Under the pieces are notes generated by a model. That model was not told the DNA's origin and ran no database searches. It was given only the letters and a program-made list of their open reading frames with translations. A stretch of DNA of 64,000 bases from Xanthostigma xanthostigma (taxonomy: Eukaryota; Arthropoda; Insecta; Raphidioptera; Raphidiidae). This document shows, in pieces, positions 11,033-23,120 of this stretch; positions within the stretch are counted from its first letter, which is position 1, and the number at the start of each line of letters is the position of its first letter. The stretch is taken from positions 9,866,501 through 9,930,500 of the forward strand of contig OY754470.1 of NCBI GenBank assembly GCA_963575645.1, read 5' to 3'. The position numbers and the translations under genes are program-made.

Positions 11033-12774
11033 TGTAGCGGTGGGATATTCTTGAAAAATAGTGTTTTGGGATATTGTGTCTATAAAATGCGTTCTTCGAT
11101 AAACTAGAAAGTCAATAAACTAGGACAAGAAACTCAAAAAATCGGGATTTTTGAGAGCAAAACCCGTGCATAATTGCTAAAAAAAATTTCTTATTTTACT
11201 AATGTTTCTCGTATATTTTTATTTTTTTTTTATTTGTTTTAATCTATTTTCTCAATTTTTTTCATTATAATATAATGTACAGTGGAAAACTTGCGGGATG
11301 TGCACTTTTGGTTTTGCCAACTATATTTTCCTTTTATTTTCAGTTCTATACACCATTTAATGGATATCTGTTGATAATCTCAATAAATAGCAATAATAAT
11401 TAATTAATCATTACTTTTATACCAATAGAGGCTACTTATAAAAAATGTTTAAGTAATTTTTTTATTCTGGGAAATAAAATGGAACACTTGAGCAGCTTAC
11501 AAAGCTACCGTGCTGTATTTTATATGTACACTACCACAGATAGATTGATCTTCGAGTGGTAGAGTATTGCCAACAGTTTTTGTTCCTATTTGAAATGACA
11601 CTGATTCACCGTGAGTTGTTTTTTCGACAATACTGGTGTCTTTCGACAATGTGTTTTTTTGCAGTAAAATAAAAACTCTCAGCTTATAAATACCCGTCTC
11701 TGTTCGTTAGAGTGCTATACTCGACAGTGGCGGTTCCGCATAAACGATTTTGTCTTTATACTCACAATTTTTTCTTTATTTATTATAAAACAATACTACT
11801 CCACAGTCATTGCGGTTGTTCTTTTATTCTCAACTGCACACTAGCAACTGTGTAAACAAAAGACAATTAGCAAACTATTGACGCGGTTGGCGACACTCAG
11901 AGCTGTGAAATGACTATTTAGGATCAAATCTTGTAATTCAAGACACACTTCCACATGTACGATCGATTTAAACTTTGCATATATGATATATTTCCATATC
12001 TTCGACCTGGTGACAGAATTAAGAGAGCGACTAAATATTGGAATCTCTCGATGGTCGAATAGCAGATAAAAGTTAGCTCTAAATGAAATATAAAAAAAAA
12101 CGAGTGTGCTTTAGACCACACGACTGAAGTAAAACTTCTTCCTGCCATAATTTGTTATTCGTAAATCTCTCGTCAGGCATTCACCAGCTTACTCCCCAAG
12201 TCAAGCGTGCGTAAAGAAGTTTTATTTAAAAAAAATAATTAAGCTTGCGTTAATAAAATCGTTCTTTTTAAGAACAGTTGGTACATGAAAATTGTATCTT
12301 TTTAAAGTCGCATTCAATTTATAGAAGAATTCTTCTTCGTTTTGGAAGTGGCTATGGCATCGTACCATCTCTGTTTAACGTAAAGCTTAAAACTTTCATC
12401 ATTATATTATGTATTTCGTCTTCCACTTCATTGCCAGTTGTTTTTAAAAGTTTCGCGCAGAGTAATTTATACTGGATCGTGCAGTTCAAAACTGTTATTG
12501 AAAAATAGTGTTCTGTGCTTAATAGGTCGAGAGCTAGCAACGTTTTCGAGAAAGAATTTAGGGCGGCTGATCTTTTGCTATTCCATTTCTTATTGAAGTT
12601 TGATAGGGATGCGGCACACCTAGCTGTTGGGTACAGGTACAAATTTCGTATATTCAAGCTATTTTAGATGGATTTTTTTCATAATTTTTCATAATATCCT
12701 TTAGCAATATGAATTTAGAGACCAGACAGTTTTGTCCCAAAACCAAAAATTAATTTGCCAGTACAATCCAACCC
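11033..12774. other. No gene recognised
   Basis: It is AT-rich, with a 101-codon minus-strand frame (12352-12657) and shorter ones. None shows a known motif, an acceptable exon border pattern or a repeat partner in the window. Confidence 0.45.
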
Positions 12775-13281
12775 AAAACTGCACAAACCAGCAAATTTTA
12801 GTGCAGGTTTAGTGCATAGACATTTTACACATTACAAGTATAGTAGAGTCTCACCAATCCGGCACTATTATAAACTAGGGGATGCCGGATTATTGGAATG
12901 TATAGAAAAATTCATAATATGTAAATAAAATGAAGCACTTCATAATGCGCGAGCGCGGAACGAGAGTAGGAGGAGGGTGAGTGAGGTGTGAGCGGAGTGT
13001 GCCGGATTATTGGACGTACCAAACTACTGAAGTGCCGGATTAGTAAGACTCTGCTGTAGTTTTATCAATGCAAATAAATGAATGAAAACTACATATCACT
13101 AGCACAGATCGATCCAGAACAGCTAGACAGAAATTACAGACGACCCACTGACGGTCGTAACTGGTTGCAGATGCTGGTCCAATGCGCGCTACTCCGTTAA
13201 ATAACATGGTTACGAAAAGGTTTTTTTTGCTCCGTGCTGTGCTGGTTAGACAGGTTCATTCTTGACATGTGTGTGCTATCT
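12775..13281 (+). repeat. Dispersed repeat, copy 1 (partner at 23868)
   Basis: It shares CTGCACAAACCAGCA, ACTAGCACAG.TCGATCCAG and GCTACTCCGTTAAATAACAT with 23868-24161. It is interrupted by the MITE at 12841-13056, which the partner lacks. Coding capacity is absent. Confidence 0.7.
12841..13056. mobile_element. 216-bp TA-flanked MITE, pogo-like ends
   Basis: TIRs of about 25 bp read TAGTAGAGTCTCACCAATCC and, inverted, CAGCAGAGTCTTACTAATCC, each followed by GGCACT. TA lies on both sides (12839 and 13057). Ends of this CAGTAGAG..AATCCGG type resemble pogo/Tc1 relatives, from memory. Partial ends of similar type occur at 34042, 34104 and 49213. Confidence 0.85.
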
Positions 13282-13720
13282 TTTAGGTATAGTTATTTAG
13301 TCAAAGTTTTAATTAACGGCTCTAATTATTTTTCCAATCAAATAAATATATTATCATTCATTAATAACTGAAAATGCTATAATCAGGTTTAATTCAATTT
13401 GTTTTAAAGCTGAAGAAAATAAGTAATGGCTATTAAATCTGAAATGTAATTATCAACAATTTTCCTTTTCGTTTAGTATCTTTTATTTGAAATAATTAAG
13501 ACGCGTTTCACTAGCGAGGGTGGATGTTTTCAAAAAGAAGACACGGGCTATGTTTACATATTAATTGTAACAATTTTTTAATCCATTCCTCATAAAAGGT
13601 TTTCTTTATATTAAGAAAAAATCGCAGGTGTGGACAAAAATAGTTTATGTATTTACTAACCATGTCAATTATTATAAGTTAGGGTAGGTACATAAATATG
13701 GAAACAAGATTACTCTAAAT

Positions 13721-13925
13721 CAGGGGCGAGCAAATCTTTTGATCGCCGGGCCACATAGCGCTGATGAAAATTCGACCGCGGGCCAAAAATTTGCAGAGCA
13801 AAAAAAAAAGGTTCTCATATTCTATTTCCGCATTTGGAGAGCTTTCGTCTGTTCTGGCGCCCTTGCTATTTCTTTACTATTTTTCTAAAATTTATAAAAT
13901 GCGGGCCGCCATTTGCCCAGGCCTG
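13721..13925. mobile_element. 205-bp hAT MITE with perfect 8-bp TSD
   Basis: CTCTAAAT is present at 13713-13720 and 13926-13933. The ends are CAGGGGCGAGCAAAT and, inverted, CAGGCCTGGGCAAAT. Both ends carry inverted GGGCC pieces (CGCCGGGCCACA and GCGGGCCGCC). Confidence 0.9.
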
Positions 13926-14033
13926 CTCTAAATCTATAGACGAAACGTTGTACATTAAATAAATCTAATATTTTGTCCACATATCTGTGATTTTGTCTTA
14001 ATCTTCAGTTAAAGTAGTGTTAATCCAATTATT

Positions 14034-14231
14034 GAGATGAAGGAAGGTTTTGCAGGTTGAGGATCATAAAATAAGCTTTGCCAGTGTTTCGCTAGTGGCC
14101 AACGTTTCGAAAAATTTATTTTCATCTTCTATAATTTAGAACATATTGTATAACAATTTTAAACTTTGGCCACTAGCGAAACACTGGTAAAGCTTATTTT
14201 ATGATCCTCGACCAAAACCTTCCTTCATCTC
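14034..14231. mobile_element. Fold-back element, Penelope-like family copy 1
   Basis: The arms are inverted copies containing GGATCATAAAATAAGCTTT and CACTAGCGAAACACTGG. It belongs with 25895-26142 and 44652-45089, which share the GGCCAACGTTTCGAAAA block. In this copy the CTGA of the hammerhead-like core is lost. Confidence 0.75.
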
Positions 14232-15393
14232 ATTTTGTCTTAATATTATTATCACGATGGACACGATATTTAATATAGATTTTTCTTTTTATTAACAATA
14301 ATTTGTTCTTACTTTTAATAACCATTAATACCATTTAATAAACTATTTAACTTAATATAGGAGAGTGTTTAAAACTGAAAAATACTATTTGTAACTTACC
14401 GATACATTGGAAAGTTATTGTAATTGATTCAAAACTCAAAATTAATTTTTTTTTAAGGTCTCTCCACTATTTTTGAAGACATATCTGTATGTGTGTGTAT
14501 GTATGTATGTGATCATTTCTTTCTAAGACGAAATCTTGAGACTAAAAAACGGTGTCTACTACGTTAGGCTATTATCGACGCGTATTAACGTAAATATGAT
14601 CTGAAACAAATGTTTTCGATTCAGACTGCAAAAAAGGGGATTTTACATGAAATTTCACGAATGAAAAATGTTATTGACTTTTATACGGTGCCAATCGAAG
14701 CGTATTAACATCATTATGATTCGAAAGAAGTTTTATCAAAATCAACCCAGACGTTTTTTTTTTTATGTTTAGACAAAATATTGCGAAATTTTAAAATTTT
14801 TTTAAACAGATTACTCGGGTCTAATTTGTTAAGATCATACTCAAAAGCTGGTCGTGATGACTTCAATTGTTGCATTTGTAAACTCCTAACTCACGGATTG
14901 TCTTTTCTTTACTCATTAAAATAAGTAGCGTTTTTTCATGATTTATTTTAGTAAATATCCGTTTTATCTCAGAGTGTTCCTTAAAAGAAAATATATTTCT
15001 AGAGAATGTGCCGCTTATGAATTCTTCCCCAACGACTATAAACACAAAATATCTACACGGAGATTTTCCACTTCAAAAATTAATTTAAAAAACATTAATA
15101 AACGAACTGTAAACAGAAATACAAAAACGGATTTGTGTTTGATTTTAAGTTCCGCATTTCTTTAGTCAGTCATTTAATGAAAATCACATTTTAAATGAAA
15201 ATTCAACAAGCTATAAATGTATGGAATTATATTTTCTTCATAATAAAAAATAATCCAAAGACTGGTTGATTGTTTCATTAAAATTAACATTCTTAAGCTT
15301 ATTACCAAATTTTTATCGAATTTTTTATCATATAGATTTAATATTTTATACTTTATTTGAACTACATAACATTTTGTCATTCATTATTAAAAT
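14232..15393. other. No gene recognised
   Basis: Several 60-96 codon frames on both strands are typical of low-GC chance frames. No repeat partner was noticed in the window. Confidence 0.45.
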
Positions 15394-15888
15394 TAGAGAT
15401 GCCACGAATATTCGGCTACTATTCGGTATTAGGCCTATTCGGCTACTTTTTTTAATATTCGGTATTCGGCCGAATACCGAATATCAAATCATGGGGAAAA
15501 ACGCACATATTACTAAAAAATATGCGATTTTTTTCTTAAATAGTATTATTTTGTAAAGCTTTTAGTGACCAAACAGTGATATTTTTTAGTAATAAGGACT
15601 ATTAATAACACAATTTGATGTAACAATGAACAAATAATGCGTGTCGTGACACGGTCTAGTTGCGCAAATGAAACAAATTCGCCCGCAGCGTTGCTACCGC
15701 ACGCTCCGTAATGGGACAAGTCGTAACCTGTCACCCACGAAATGTACAAATAATTAGCCGAACATTCGGCCGCCGAATATTCGGCGCTTCGGCCGAGAAC
15801 ATGGCCGAATATTCGGCGCTTCGGCCGAGAACATGGCCGAATATTCGGTATTCGGTATTCGGCAAAATCACTATTCGTGGCATCACTA
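15394..15888. mobile_element. hAT MITE with subterminal ATTCGG arrays
   Basis: A perfect 8-bp duplication ATTAAAAT lies at 15386-15393 and 15889-15896. The ends are TAGAGATGCCACGAATA and, inverted, TAGTGATGCCACGAATA. ATTCGG (either strand) is repeated about 7 times near the left end and about 9 times near the right, and is absent from about 15490-15745. The right cluster contains a 30-bp direct duplication. Confidence 0.9.
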
Positions 15889-16405
15889 ATTAAAATATGT
15901 GCATTATATTTTACATAATTTATTTTAATTTGCGAAAAATGTTCTCATCTTATAGTAATTTATCTACAAGTTTGACCAATTTTTTATTAAATAAGCTGAA
16001 TTATTCTTGATGTGAAACATCTAATGGCGCGTTTTGTTGGGAGTAAAACCGTGCAATTGGCGCGACACTTTTATGGAAGGACGTTACGTTTGTTTGCGTT
16101 GGATTAAACATGGCTTTAGTTGAAAGCGACATCTAGATAACAAGACTAGTATTTCGTTAGATGACAGCGCGTGGCGCATGCTTTGGCTTTTGTAAAAGGC
16201 AACAACTACATAACAGGGCAAAATTTAGTTACCGAGCGAAATTTCGTTAGTTGACAGAGCAAAATTTAGTTACTAGAATTTCGCTTAAATTTATGTTTTG
16301 CATCTGCTAAATGTCCCACGACGGCTCATATTTTTTTATAACAATAACAAAATCCAGTCTTACAAACAACTTCGCGACGGCACCGTTTCGTAGTTACCAT
16401 TTCTA
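15889..16405. other. No gene recognised
   Basis: A small cluster of repeated GCAAAATTTAGTTAC and CGAAATTTCG pieces (16219-16290) is present but not resolved into an element. Confidence 0.4.
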
Positions 16406-17271
16406 ATGGGTGTCCCAAAATTTACGCAAGATTTGAATTTGCCGCCATTTGTGAGGTAAAGTGTTTCTAGCAAAAAAAAAGACAGTTTGACACCTAATAG
16501 TTTAGGGTTATTAAAAATGGAGCACTACACAAAAAAACAACGCGTTTTCATTGTTGAACAATATTTTTAAAATGGTGAAAGTTTTGTTGCCACAATTCGC
16601 AAATTTCGCAATATTGTTTTAAATTCTTCAACTGTGAAGGATATCATTAAAAAAATTAGAGAGAAAAAAATATGCATCCATGGTGCGGATTTTGGGCTGG
16701 AGGCATCATTGAACCATAAAAATGAGGCTGGTCAAGCAGTAACTGTTACTGGTGTTCGATATCGCAACATGATAAGAGAGTTCTTTCTTCCTAAATTAGA
16801 AAATATTGATGTGGACGACATGTGGTTTCAACAAGATGCTGCCACATGCCATACATCCCGTGAAACAATTGAATTACTTCAAGAGACATTTCCTGGTCGT
16901 GTACTCTCTCGTTTCGGTGATCAGAATTGGCCCCCTAGATCATCTGATTTAACCCCACTGGATTTTTTTCTATGGGTTTTTTGAAGTCACAGGTCTATGC
17001 CAACAAACCTCTAACCACCCGTGCATTGAAGGAAGAGATTCAACGCTGTATCAATGAAATTCAGCCACATTTATGCGGAATGATGATGGAAAATTTTGAA
17101 AAAAGAGTTCCTATTTGTCAGCAAAGTCGTGGAGGCCATATGTCCGATGTGTTATTTCATACGTAACCCTAGAATATGTACATTATGTTCCAATAAAGAA
17201 ATTAAAATTTATTTCAGAAAAACTCTGTTTTCGATTAAATTCAAATCTTGCGTAAATTTTGGGACACTTGT
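16406..17271 (+). mobile_element. 866-bp mariner-type element, internally deleted
   Basis: TIRs share TGTCCCAAAATTTACGCAAG followed by ATTTGAATTT at both ends. TA lies outside both ends (16404-16405 and 17272-17273). It encodes the broken transposase described next. Autonomous relatives are about 1.3 kb, so roughly a third is missing. Confidence 0.92.
16517..17166 (+). pseudogene. Mariner transposase pseudogene (DD41D type)
   Basis: The frame opens MEHYTKKQRVFIVEQYF, the usual N-terminal helix-turn-helix start of this transposase group, and meets a stop after 17 codons. The DNA-binding linker and the first catalytic Asp region are deleted. A small deletion near 16715 shifts frame before NEAGQAVTV. 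The second catalytic Asp is in WFQQDAATCH and the third in DLTPLDFFLW, with 41 residues between, matching rosa-like DD41D mariners as I recall them. A one-base loss at about 16975 shifts frame again before GFLKSQVYANKP. The tail SRGGHMSDVLFHT and its stop are intact. It cannot make a working enzyme. Confidence 0.92.
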
Positions 17272-18049
17272 TATAAGTAGGGCAACAGCACCAATAGTTT
17301 CGCTAAGTTACGTATACTTGTCTTTTCAGAAAACTGGTAACCCAAGTTGCATATTGCATGTGAATCATAGCTTCTATTCTAGAAAAAGTTAAATGATGAA
17401 ACGTCGTCGTTACGAGTTGTTGAAACGAAGTTCAAATTCGAATGTTATTGACTGCATTTCGTTTTTTACTGTCATTGATTTATTCTGATTTTTTTATAAA
17501 ACGGTTTGCTACGAATGAATAAATTCAATTTGAAATAAAACTTCTCACATTATTGGAGAAGAGTTATATTTTATTCACTATCGTCAATATAGTCTTATAA
17601 AATAGTATTTTCTTGAACTTCGAGAACTTAGATCAAAAACGTATGTATTTTGTAGCATGCCTACATGAATTTTTGGGCCAGCAGCCTTCGAAAACAACTA
17701 AAATGATAGAAAAGAAAAAAAAGGACTCGGCATAACTAAAAAGCAGTCCTAAAAATATATGTTTTTATAATCAAAGCAAGGTAGATAACCAAGTTCGTGA
17801 AAACAGATCTATTAAAAAGTTTTATTTACAAGAATGTATTTTAACTTTTCATTTTTACACCGATAGATGGAATTACTGTACTCATGTTTACGTATTATAA
17901 TAGTACTAAATATATAAATATATTTTTGACAATCATTTATTTTAAAAAAATACAAATATTATATACCTATTATAGGTACATAATACTGTTAAAACAAAAA
18001 TGGGTGATATTATATCCTCATAAAAAACATTTATAATGGCCGATATCGA
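17272..18049. other. No gene recognised
   Basis: It is AT-rich, with one plus-strand 98-codon frame that starts inside the mariner and has no motif of its own. Confidence 0.45.
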
Positions 18050-18185
18050 GTTTTGAGACTGTAGTAAGAATAAAGTTAATAGAACGAAATCAGTAACGAT
18101 AAAAAAAAATAGTTGTTTAATTATTTTGTATCGTCGACCGATGAGTTCGTTGTATTAATTTTATTCTTACTACACTCTCAAAATA
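18050..18185. mobile_element. Small fold-back element
   Basis: GTTTTGAGACTGTAGTAAGA at the left is inverted at the right as TCTTACTACACTCTCAAAA, with arms of about 50 bp. Confidence 0.65.
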
Positions 18186-18249
18186 TCAGATCAGTAATTT
18201 TAGTCGTACTCACGAACTTCAAGTTTACATTATAAATGACTTTTATGTA

Positions 18250-18408
18250 AATTTATAGATAGGTACTGTTTGTTTTTTTAATTGGGTAGCTTAAAAACTT
18301 TAACAAAAACGGTAAAATAATGTTCTCTGACAAATAACATGAACCATGAATGTCTGATACCTCGATTATGTCGAACATCCAATTAAAAAAACAAACAGTA
18401 TCTATAAA
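18250..18408. mobile_element. MITE with TACTGTTTGTTTTTTT ends
   Basis: The left end ATAGGTACTGTTTGTTTTTT is inverted at the right as AAAAAACAAACAGTATCTAT. The interior is the reverse complement of 41098-41218. It sits immediately before the conserved frame at 18414, as does the second copy. Confidence 0.7.
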
Positions 18409-18413
18409 TTTTT

Positions 18414-18611
18414 TCGTCAAAACGACATCTTTCGGAAACTTTAGAGGGAAAACGCCCCAAAATCAAGAAAAGTCATAGAGGAAATAGGTGTCAGACTAGG
18501 CCTAATGAAGCCATATACAAAGTTTGGGGAGAGTATGTGTCAGTAAAATTTTTGCCGACGGGCACTCTGACTATAATTGTTCATAGAAAAGCTCTGGAAT
18601 TTGTTCTTTGA
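18414..18611 (+). pseudogene. Unidentified duplicated coding-like fragment, copy 1
   Basis: The frame reads SSKRHLSETLEGKRPKIKK and later RPNEAIYKVWGEYVSVKF, then LPTGTLTI. It aligns with 41228-41372; the two differ by in-frame gaps of 3 and 18 nt and mostly by third-position changes. That pattern suggests descent from a translated exon. No start codon is present in this copy. I do not recognise the protein. It is lysine/arginine-rich at the N-terminal side, then mixed. Confidence 0.5.
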
Positions 18612-19217
18612 TCTTCGTAACTATCGTTTTGAAATTTTAAAATGTATGTGGAGATAAAAAAACTTGCACGCTATATTTAAATGCACTTAAAATGCATCTA
18701 AAGGGAAACATATTTAAAATGTCGGAATAAGCTATGTTAACTTGTGATCACCGATATTACAACATTTTATTTAAAAACGCTTTATCACAAAACTCGTTTT
18801 GTTTCAAATGAAAACTTTTTCATTTCTCGGCCGTATTCGGACAAAAACTTTTCCTTGTTTTAAATTTTAAAGCGTATAATCACTGCCAATGCCAGTATTA
18901 TTAACTTTGGTAGAGACAAGGCGCACCATTTTTCGAACAAAGAAGGAGTTTGCAGTTGAAAACTGAAGCAGATTTAATGTTTAAAATAGACACTGATGCT
19001 AAGTTGCAAAAAAGATTGTCAAAGAATTATTTTAAAATGTGATCATAAATTACGGTTTTTATATATCCAGGAGCTTTCTAATGTCAATGTGTAGAACATT
19101 AGATGGTTCTCACACAAAAACAAATGATTAATCTACATAGAAAATATTCAAGCTAAATTTTAATCAAAATGTGTAGAAAAATGTTGTTTAAAAAAAAATT
19201 CCATCCAATTCGGCGAC
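18612..19217. other. No gene recognised
   Basis: Nothing but short frames and AT-rich sequence was seen. Confidence 0.45.
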
Positions 19218-19762
19218 GGGACCATTCCAACTTCAAAATGTTGACATTTGATATAGTATAATAAAGAAAATACAATTTCTGATATCGCGCGAGGTGACGC
19301 AGGTAATGGCTAGTATTCAATATGATATTTGCTATTCGTTGCCATGGTTGCCTACATACTAAGTTCCACGGCATGTAAAATTTCAACAAATCATGCTTAA
19401 CTAGTTTATTTCTGACAGATCTACAAAACAAAATAAATATTTCCACCGTTATGAAAAGTATACCATTATTATATAAAAAAGTTATAGCACATATCTCTTT
19501 TACGCATGCGCTGATTTTCCCTAAAAACAATAGGGCTCTTCACATTTGCATAACAAACATCCTCCCAAAATTTGGTTTCAATCCGCTCATCCGTTTGACC
19601 TGTATCGTGCTCACAGACAAACAGACTAACAGACGCACAATTTCTCCAAATATATGATTTTTAGATTCGGGGGACCTCAAAACGAAAAGATGTAAAATTT
19701 TAAAAAGTGAGTTTTGACCTAAACTAGTACAATTCAACAATTTTGGGTTGGAATGGTAATAT
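19218..19762 (+). repeat. GCGCATGCGC-type repeat, single-unit copy
   Basis: It starts GGGACCATTCCAACTTC and ends GTTGGAATGGTAATA, an imperfect inversion of the start, which suggests a TIR element. It contains ACGCATGCGCTG, the AAACATCCTCCCAAAATTTGG block and GGGGGACCTCAAAACGAAAA. Family members lie at 26764 and 30203. Confidence 0.75.
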
Positions 19763-22225
19763 ATCGTGCCAATCGATCCATTATATTTCGAGTAGGATCG
19801 ATTTAGAATTCTACAATGTTTTGTCATAGTCTAAGCTTATCGTCAAATCAGATTTACTGACAGTGCTTTTTGCAGCCCAGCATAACTGTTGCATAACTGC
19901 GAACTTATACCGCTAGTCAATTGAATTGTAACTCCGTAACAATTGTCTCTTTGTTCAGATGACGCCACACTCTGGTCCATGGCCCCTACAATCTGACTTG
20001 ACCACACAACCTACAACAAGCCGATAACCTACTGTACAATCCTTTAAAAAGCTGCAGCCATCTCATTGTGGGGTCATGCCTTGGCTTCTCCCAATACTAC
20101 TCTGACCACAGTATTACACTTTTTATGTCAGTTCCGTTTTATATTAATTTTAAAGTAAATGTATATATAGTCCTACAGATGAAATTTCCATTTTGTACCT
20201 ACTTAGCAGTGAAATAGTCAATAAAAAAGTGCAAATTGTTGAAAAATCATCAAAACCGTGTGACTTTAATATTTGGTGGTTATGCGTATTTTTTATTTAT
20301 TAGAGGAAATGCCCTTTAATTTGCGCAGGTTAGGTACTATTGTTAAAAAAATATTTTTATTAAAAATAGTGATCATAATAATGTTTGAGTCGTCGCTATG
20401 AAAACTTGCAGGTCTTAAATTTACCAATGTAAGAATTTACATTTTACCTGAAGCGTCAATAATTTAAACTGTTATTACAAGGTGTTTTCTAACTAATAAA
20501 GTTAAAAAAATATACTATAATAAACACTACTAATGATAATAATTCTTTGTAGGTAATTCATGCTTTTTTATATGATAGAGTTCAACGTTCTATTTTTAAT
20601 TAATTGAATCACGCGATTTTAAGGCGTCTTTTTGACAGGCTTTTTTGTAATCAGTAAAACACAGTTAATATTAAAATTATATCAGCTTCTTTGTTACCAG
20701 TTTTTATTCGTGACTTCTCTCACACGAATTCACGTTTTTTAAAATTTCGCTCGTAGCGGAAACTCTTTTCAGCCCGAAAATAGTTAAATAAATAAATAGT
20801 ACAATACGCAAAATGAATTTCATTTAAAAAGCAATATAGACATGAGTTTTGTTGATGGTAGCTATGGAAATATTTAACGATTTCCAGAAAACCGTTTTAT
20901 TTAAAATGCTACCCTGGTCCTATGTTGCATTTTATGTTGGAACGATTTTCATGCCCACATGTTGGAAGAGTATTTAATTTGATACAGATGATAAATTGAT
21001 ATCATTGAAATTAAAAAAAAAATTATTGTGTTAAGAAATGTGTTTTGGAATGTTTGGTATTGCGACCCAAGTTTTCTTTTTACTCATTCCCTGTGCGTAT
21101 CAACCGGATCACTGGGCTCTGTACTCAAAAAAAAGCCCATCTTTGATAGGAATTGAAGAGTATTGCAAGCAAGGAATAGAAATCGTTTTGTTTTAATAAT
21201 AATTAATTTACTTTAATATGAACTGCAATCTTTTTAAACTTTGGTTGTCTTATAAATTAAATTATATTTTACCGGAGATAAAACTCATTAAAACAACGCC
21301 AATTAAAACCCTTTCTACGTAAAATGAACGTAAAGTCCGTAATGTTTTCTCACTCGCAACCATTGATAATGGCTTAAGAGTGAGTGAGAACACTAGTTAC
21401 ATCTATTAAGGACCAGTTACTAATGGTAGATATACTTCATTTAAACTTTAATAGACTTTGCCGATTCACTAAGCCACAATAGAGAATTGGATCTTTTAAT
21501 TGGAGTGGTTTGTGGTTAGAAATTAATTTACCCAATTTTAATTGTAATATAAACTAGGAAAATAAATACTTTATATTATTTTAATTCAATTGATTATTCA
21601 AATCTTTGATTAACGTCTGATTAGAACTCTTCAATAAATAAAATTATCGACCAATTTTTCAGACAATATATTTACAAACAATATAAAATTAATACATTAA
21701 CGTTTCAATCCGGATTTGGACCTTCTTCAGAATTGATCTAAAAAAATATAAAAATAATTAATATTTAAATATAATTCGCTTTTTATAGAATTTTTCAAAA
21801 TTAATAATTATGATTGTCAAAATAATGAAAAAATAATAACATTTTCAATTGATTATTCTATTCAGAATTAAGAATTCAGGTATGTAATCTTGAATCTGTT
21901 CGTACAACAAATTAAAAAAAAAGAAATTATAAATTACGTAATATGAATGACCTGATTATTTAATTGTATTTATTGCTGTTTGAAGAAGACTCTCTGTGTT
22001 TTGAATGAGTAAAGATTTGAAATTTTTTAAAAGTATGCATTTATGTCCCAAACTATAAACAGTAACTTTTTTGTAAAATTTCGACATTGTTTTGTTTCGA
22101 GTTTCTATTAGTAACGCCTAAGAAACAAGCACGTTTAAATAAAATTTTTAATCTCGTTATGATCAGACGTATTTAGACATCTTGATTAAATCAAATTCAT
22201 TTATTCTATTTTTAATCTTCTTTCT
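19763..22225. other. No gene recognised, about 2.4 kb
   Basis: It is AT-rich with short frames. A CTGAAGAAGG..GAAACG-like motif occurs on the minus strand near 21700-21735, the only sign of a repeat. No splice-bounded coding segment was found. Confidence 0.4.
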
Positions 22226-22516
22226 TCTAAATATATAAAAATCTCGCGTCACGATGTTCGTCCGCGCTAATCTCCGAAACCACTGAACCGATTTTAATAA
22301 AATTTTGTGAATGTGTCTTGCTTGGTCTAACTTACATTATAGGATAGTTTTTATAATATTTTGTACAAAATTACGGTGTTTTGTGAAAAAAAAAACTTTT
22401 TTAGTAACATGATAGAATTTGCTCAAAGCTATAAGTTCAGACACCGGACCGCAAGCGAAATACATTTTGCAATATTATATCTATCGCACTCGGATGAAAC
22501 TGGGCCGGGTCGCTAG
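22226..22516 (+). mobile_element. Short Helitron-like element
   Basis: It begins TCTAAATATATAAAAATCTC, has CACGATGTTCGTCCGCGCTA and CCACTGAACCGATTTTAATA, and ends GGGTCGCTAG|T. The 3' CTAG/T junction and the two motifs match common lepidopteran non-autonomous Helitrons from memory. The 5' flank is T rather than A. Confidence 0.7.
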
Positions 22517-22841
22517 TTTGCTATAAAAATCAATCAGATCTTTATAATATCTTATTTATAGCTGTTGTTTATAATTAATCCGTTTGTCAAAAAACGAAAA
22601 TGCTAATTTTCTAGTTGCTTACCTCCCATTTCTCTAGAAATTTCGACGGGTTTAGAAGATAATATTAAAATATATTCGTATGCACACGCATTGCATGAGT
22701 CGCATTGGGAAAATTACTCACAATACTCCACTCAGCATATCATGAGTCGCTAGAGACATATAATTATGGTATGACTCAAGTTGGGATGTAGCTCAAAAAA
22801 AATTTCAAATACGCCCTTTGCAGCAAAGACGATTTTTAGCA

Positions 22842-23120
22842 CTTAACGCAGCTAAGTAACCAAAGAAAATCCGTCAGGGGCTGCCATTCGCTGCCCTGAA
22901 TTAAGAGAGAAGAATATAAATTGCAATATTGCAATATTTTAGTATTTTAGGTCCTGAAGAAAGCATGAATTTCTGCCGAAACGTTGACGATTAAATGATG
23001 TTCTAGTGAATAAAAATTGTTTTTATATTTAGCCTTGTATCCCGAATAATTTTATCATATTTTTGTTCATTTCAGTGCAGCCCCCGACGGATTTTCTTTG
23101 ATTACTTACCTGCGTTAAGT
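22842..23120. mobile_element. Inverted-repeat element with CTGAAGA..CGAAACG core
   Basis: CTTAACGCAGCTAAGTAACC at the left is inverted at the right, and both arms continue AAAGAAAATCCGTC. Inside is CCTGAAGAAAGCATG and then CCGAAACGTTGACG (about 22950-22988), similar in layout to the cores in the 25895 and 44652 elements. Confidence 0.6.

Noticed and set aside
12352..12657. 101-codon minus-strand frame as a possible gene
   Set aside because: No domain, no splice-site support, and the composition is like other chance frames here.
19153..19530. 125-codon minus-strand frame
   Set aside because: It crosses the boundary of the 19218 repeat; related copies at 26764 and 30203 do not keep it open.
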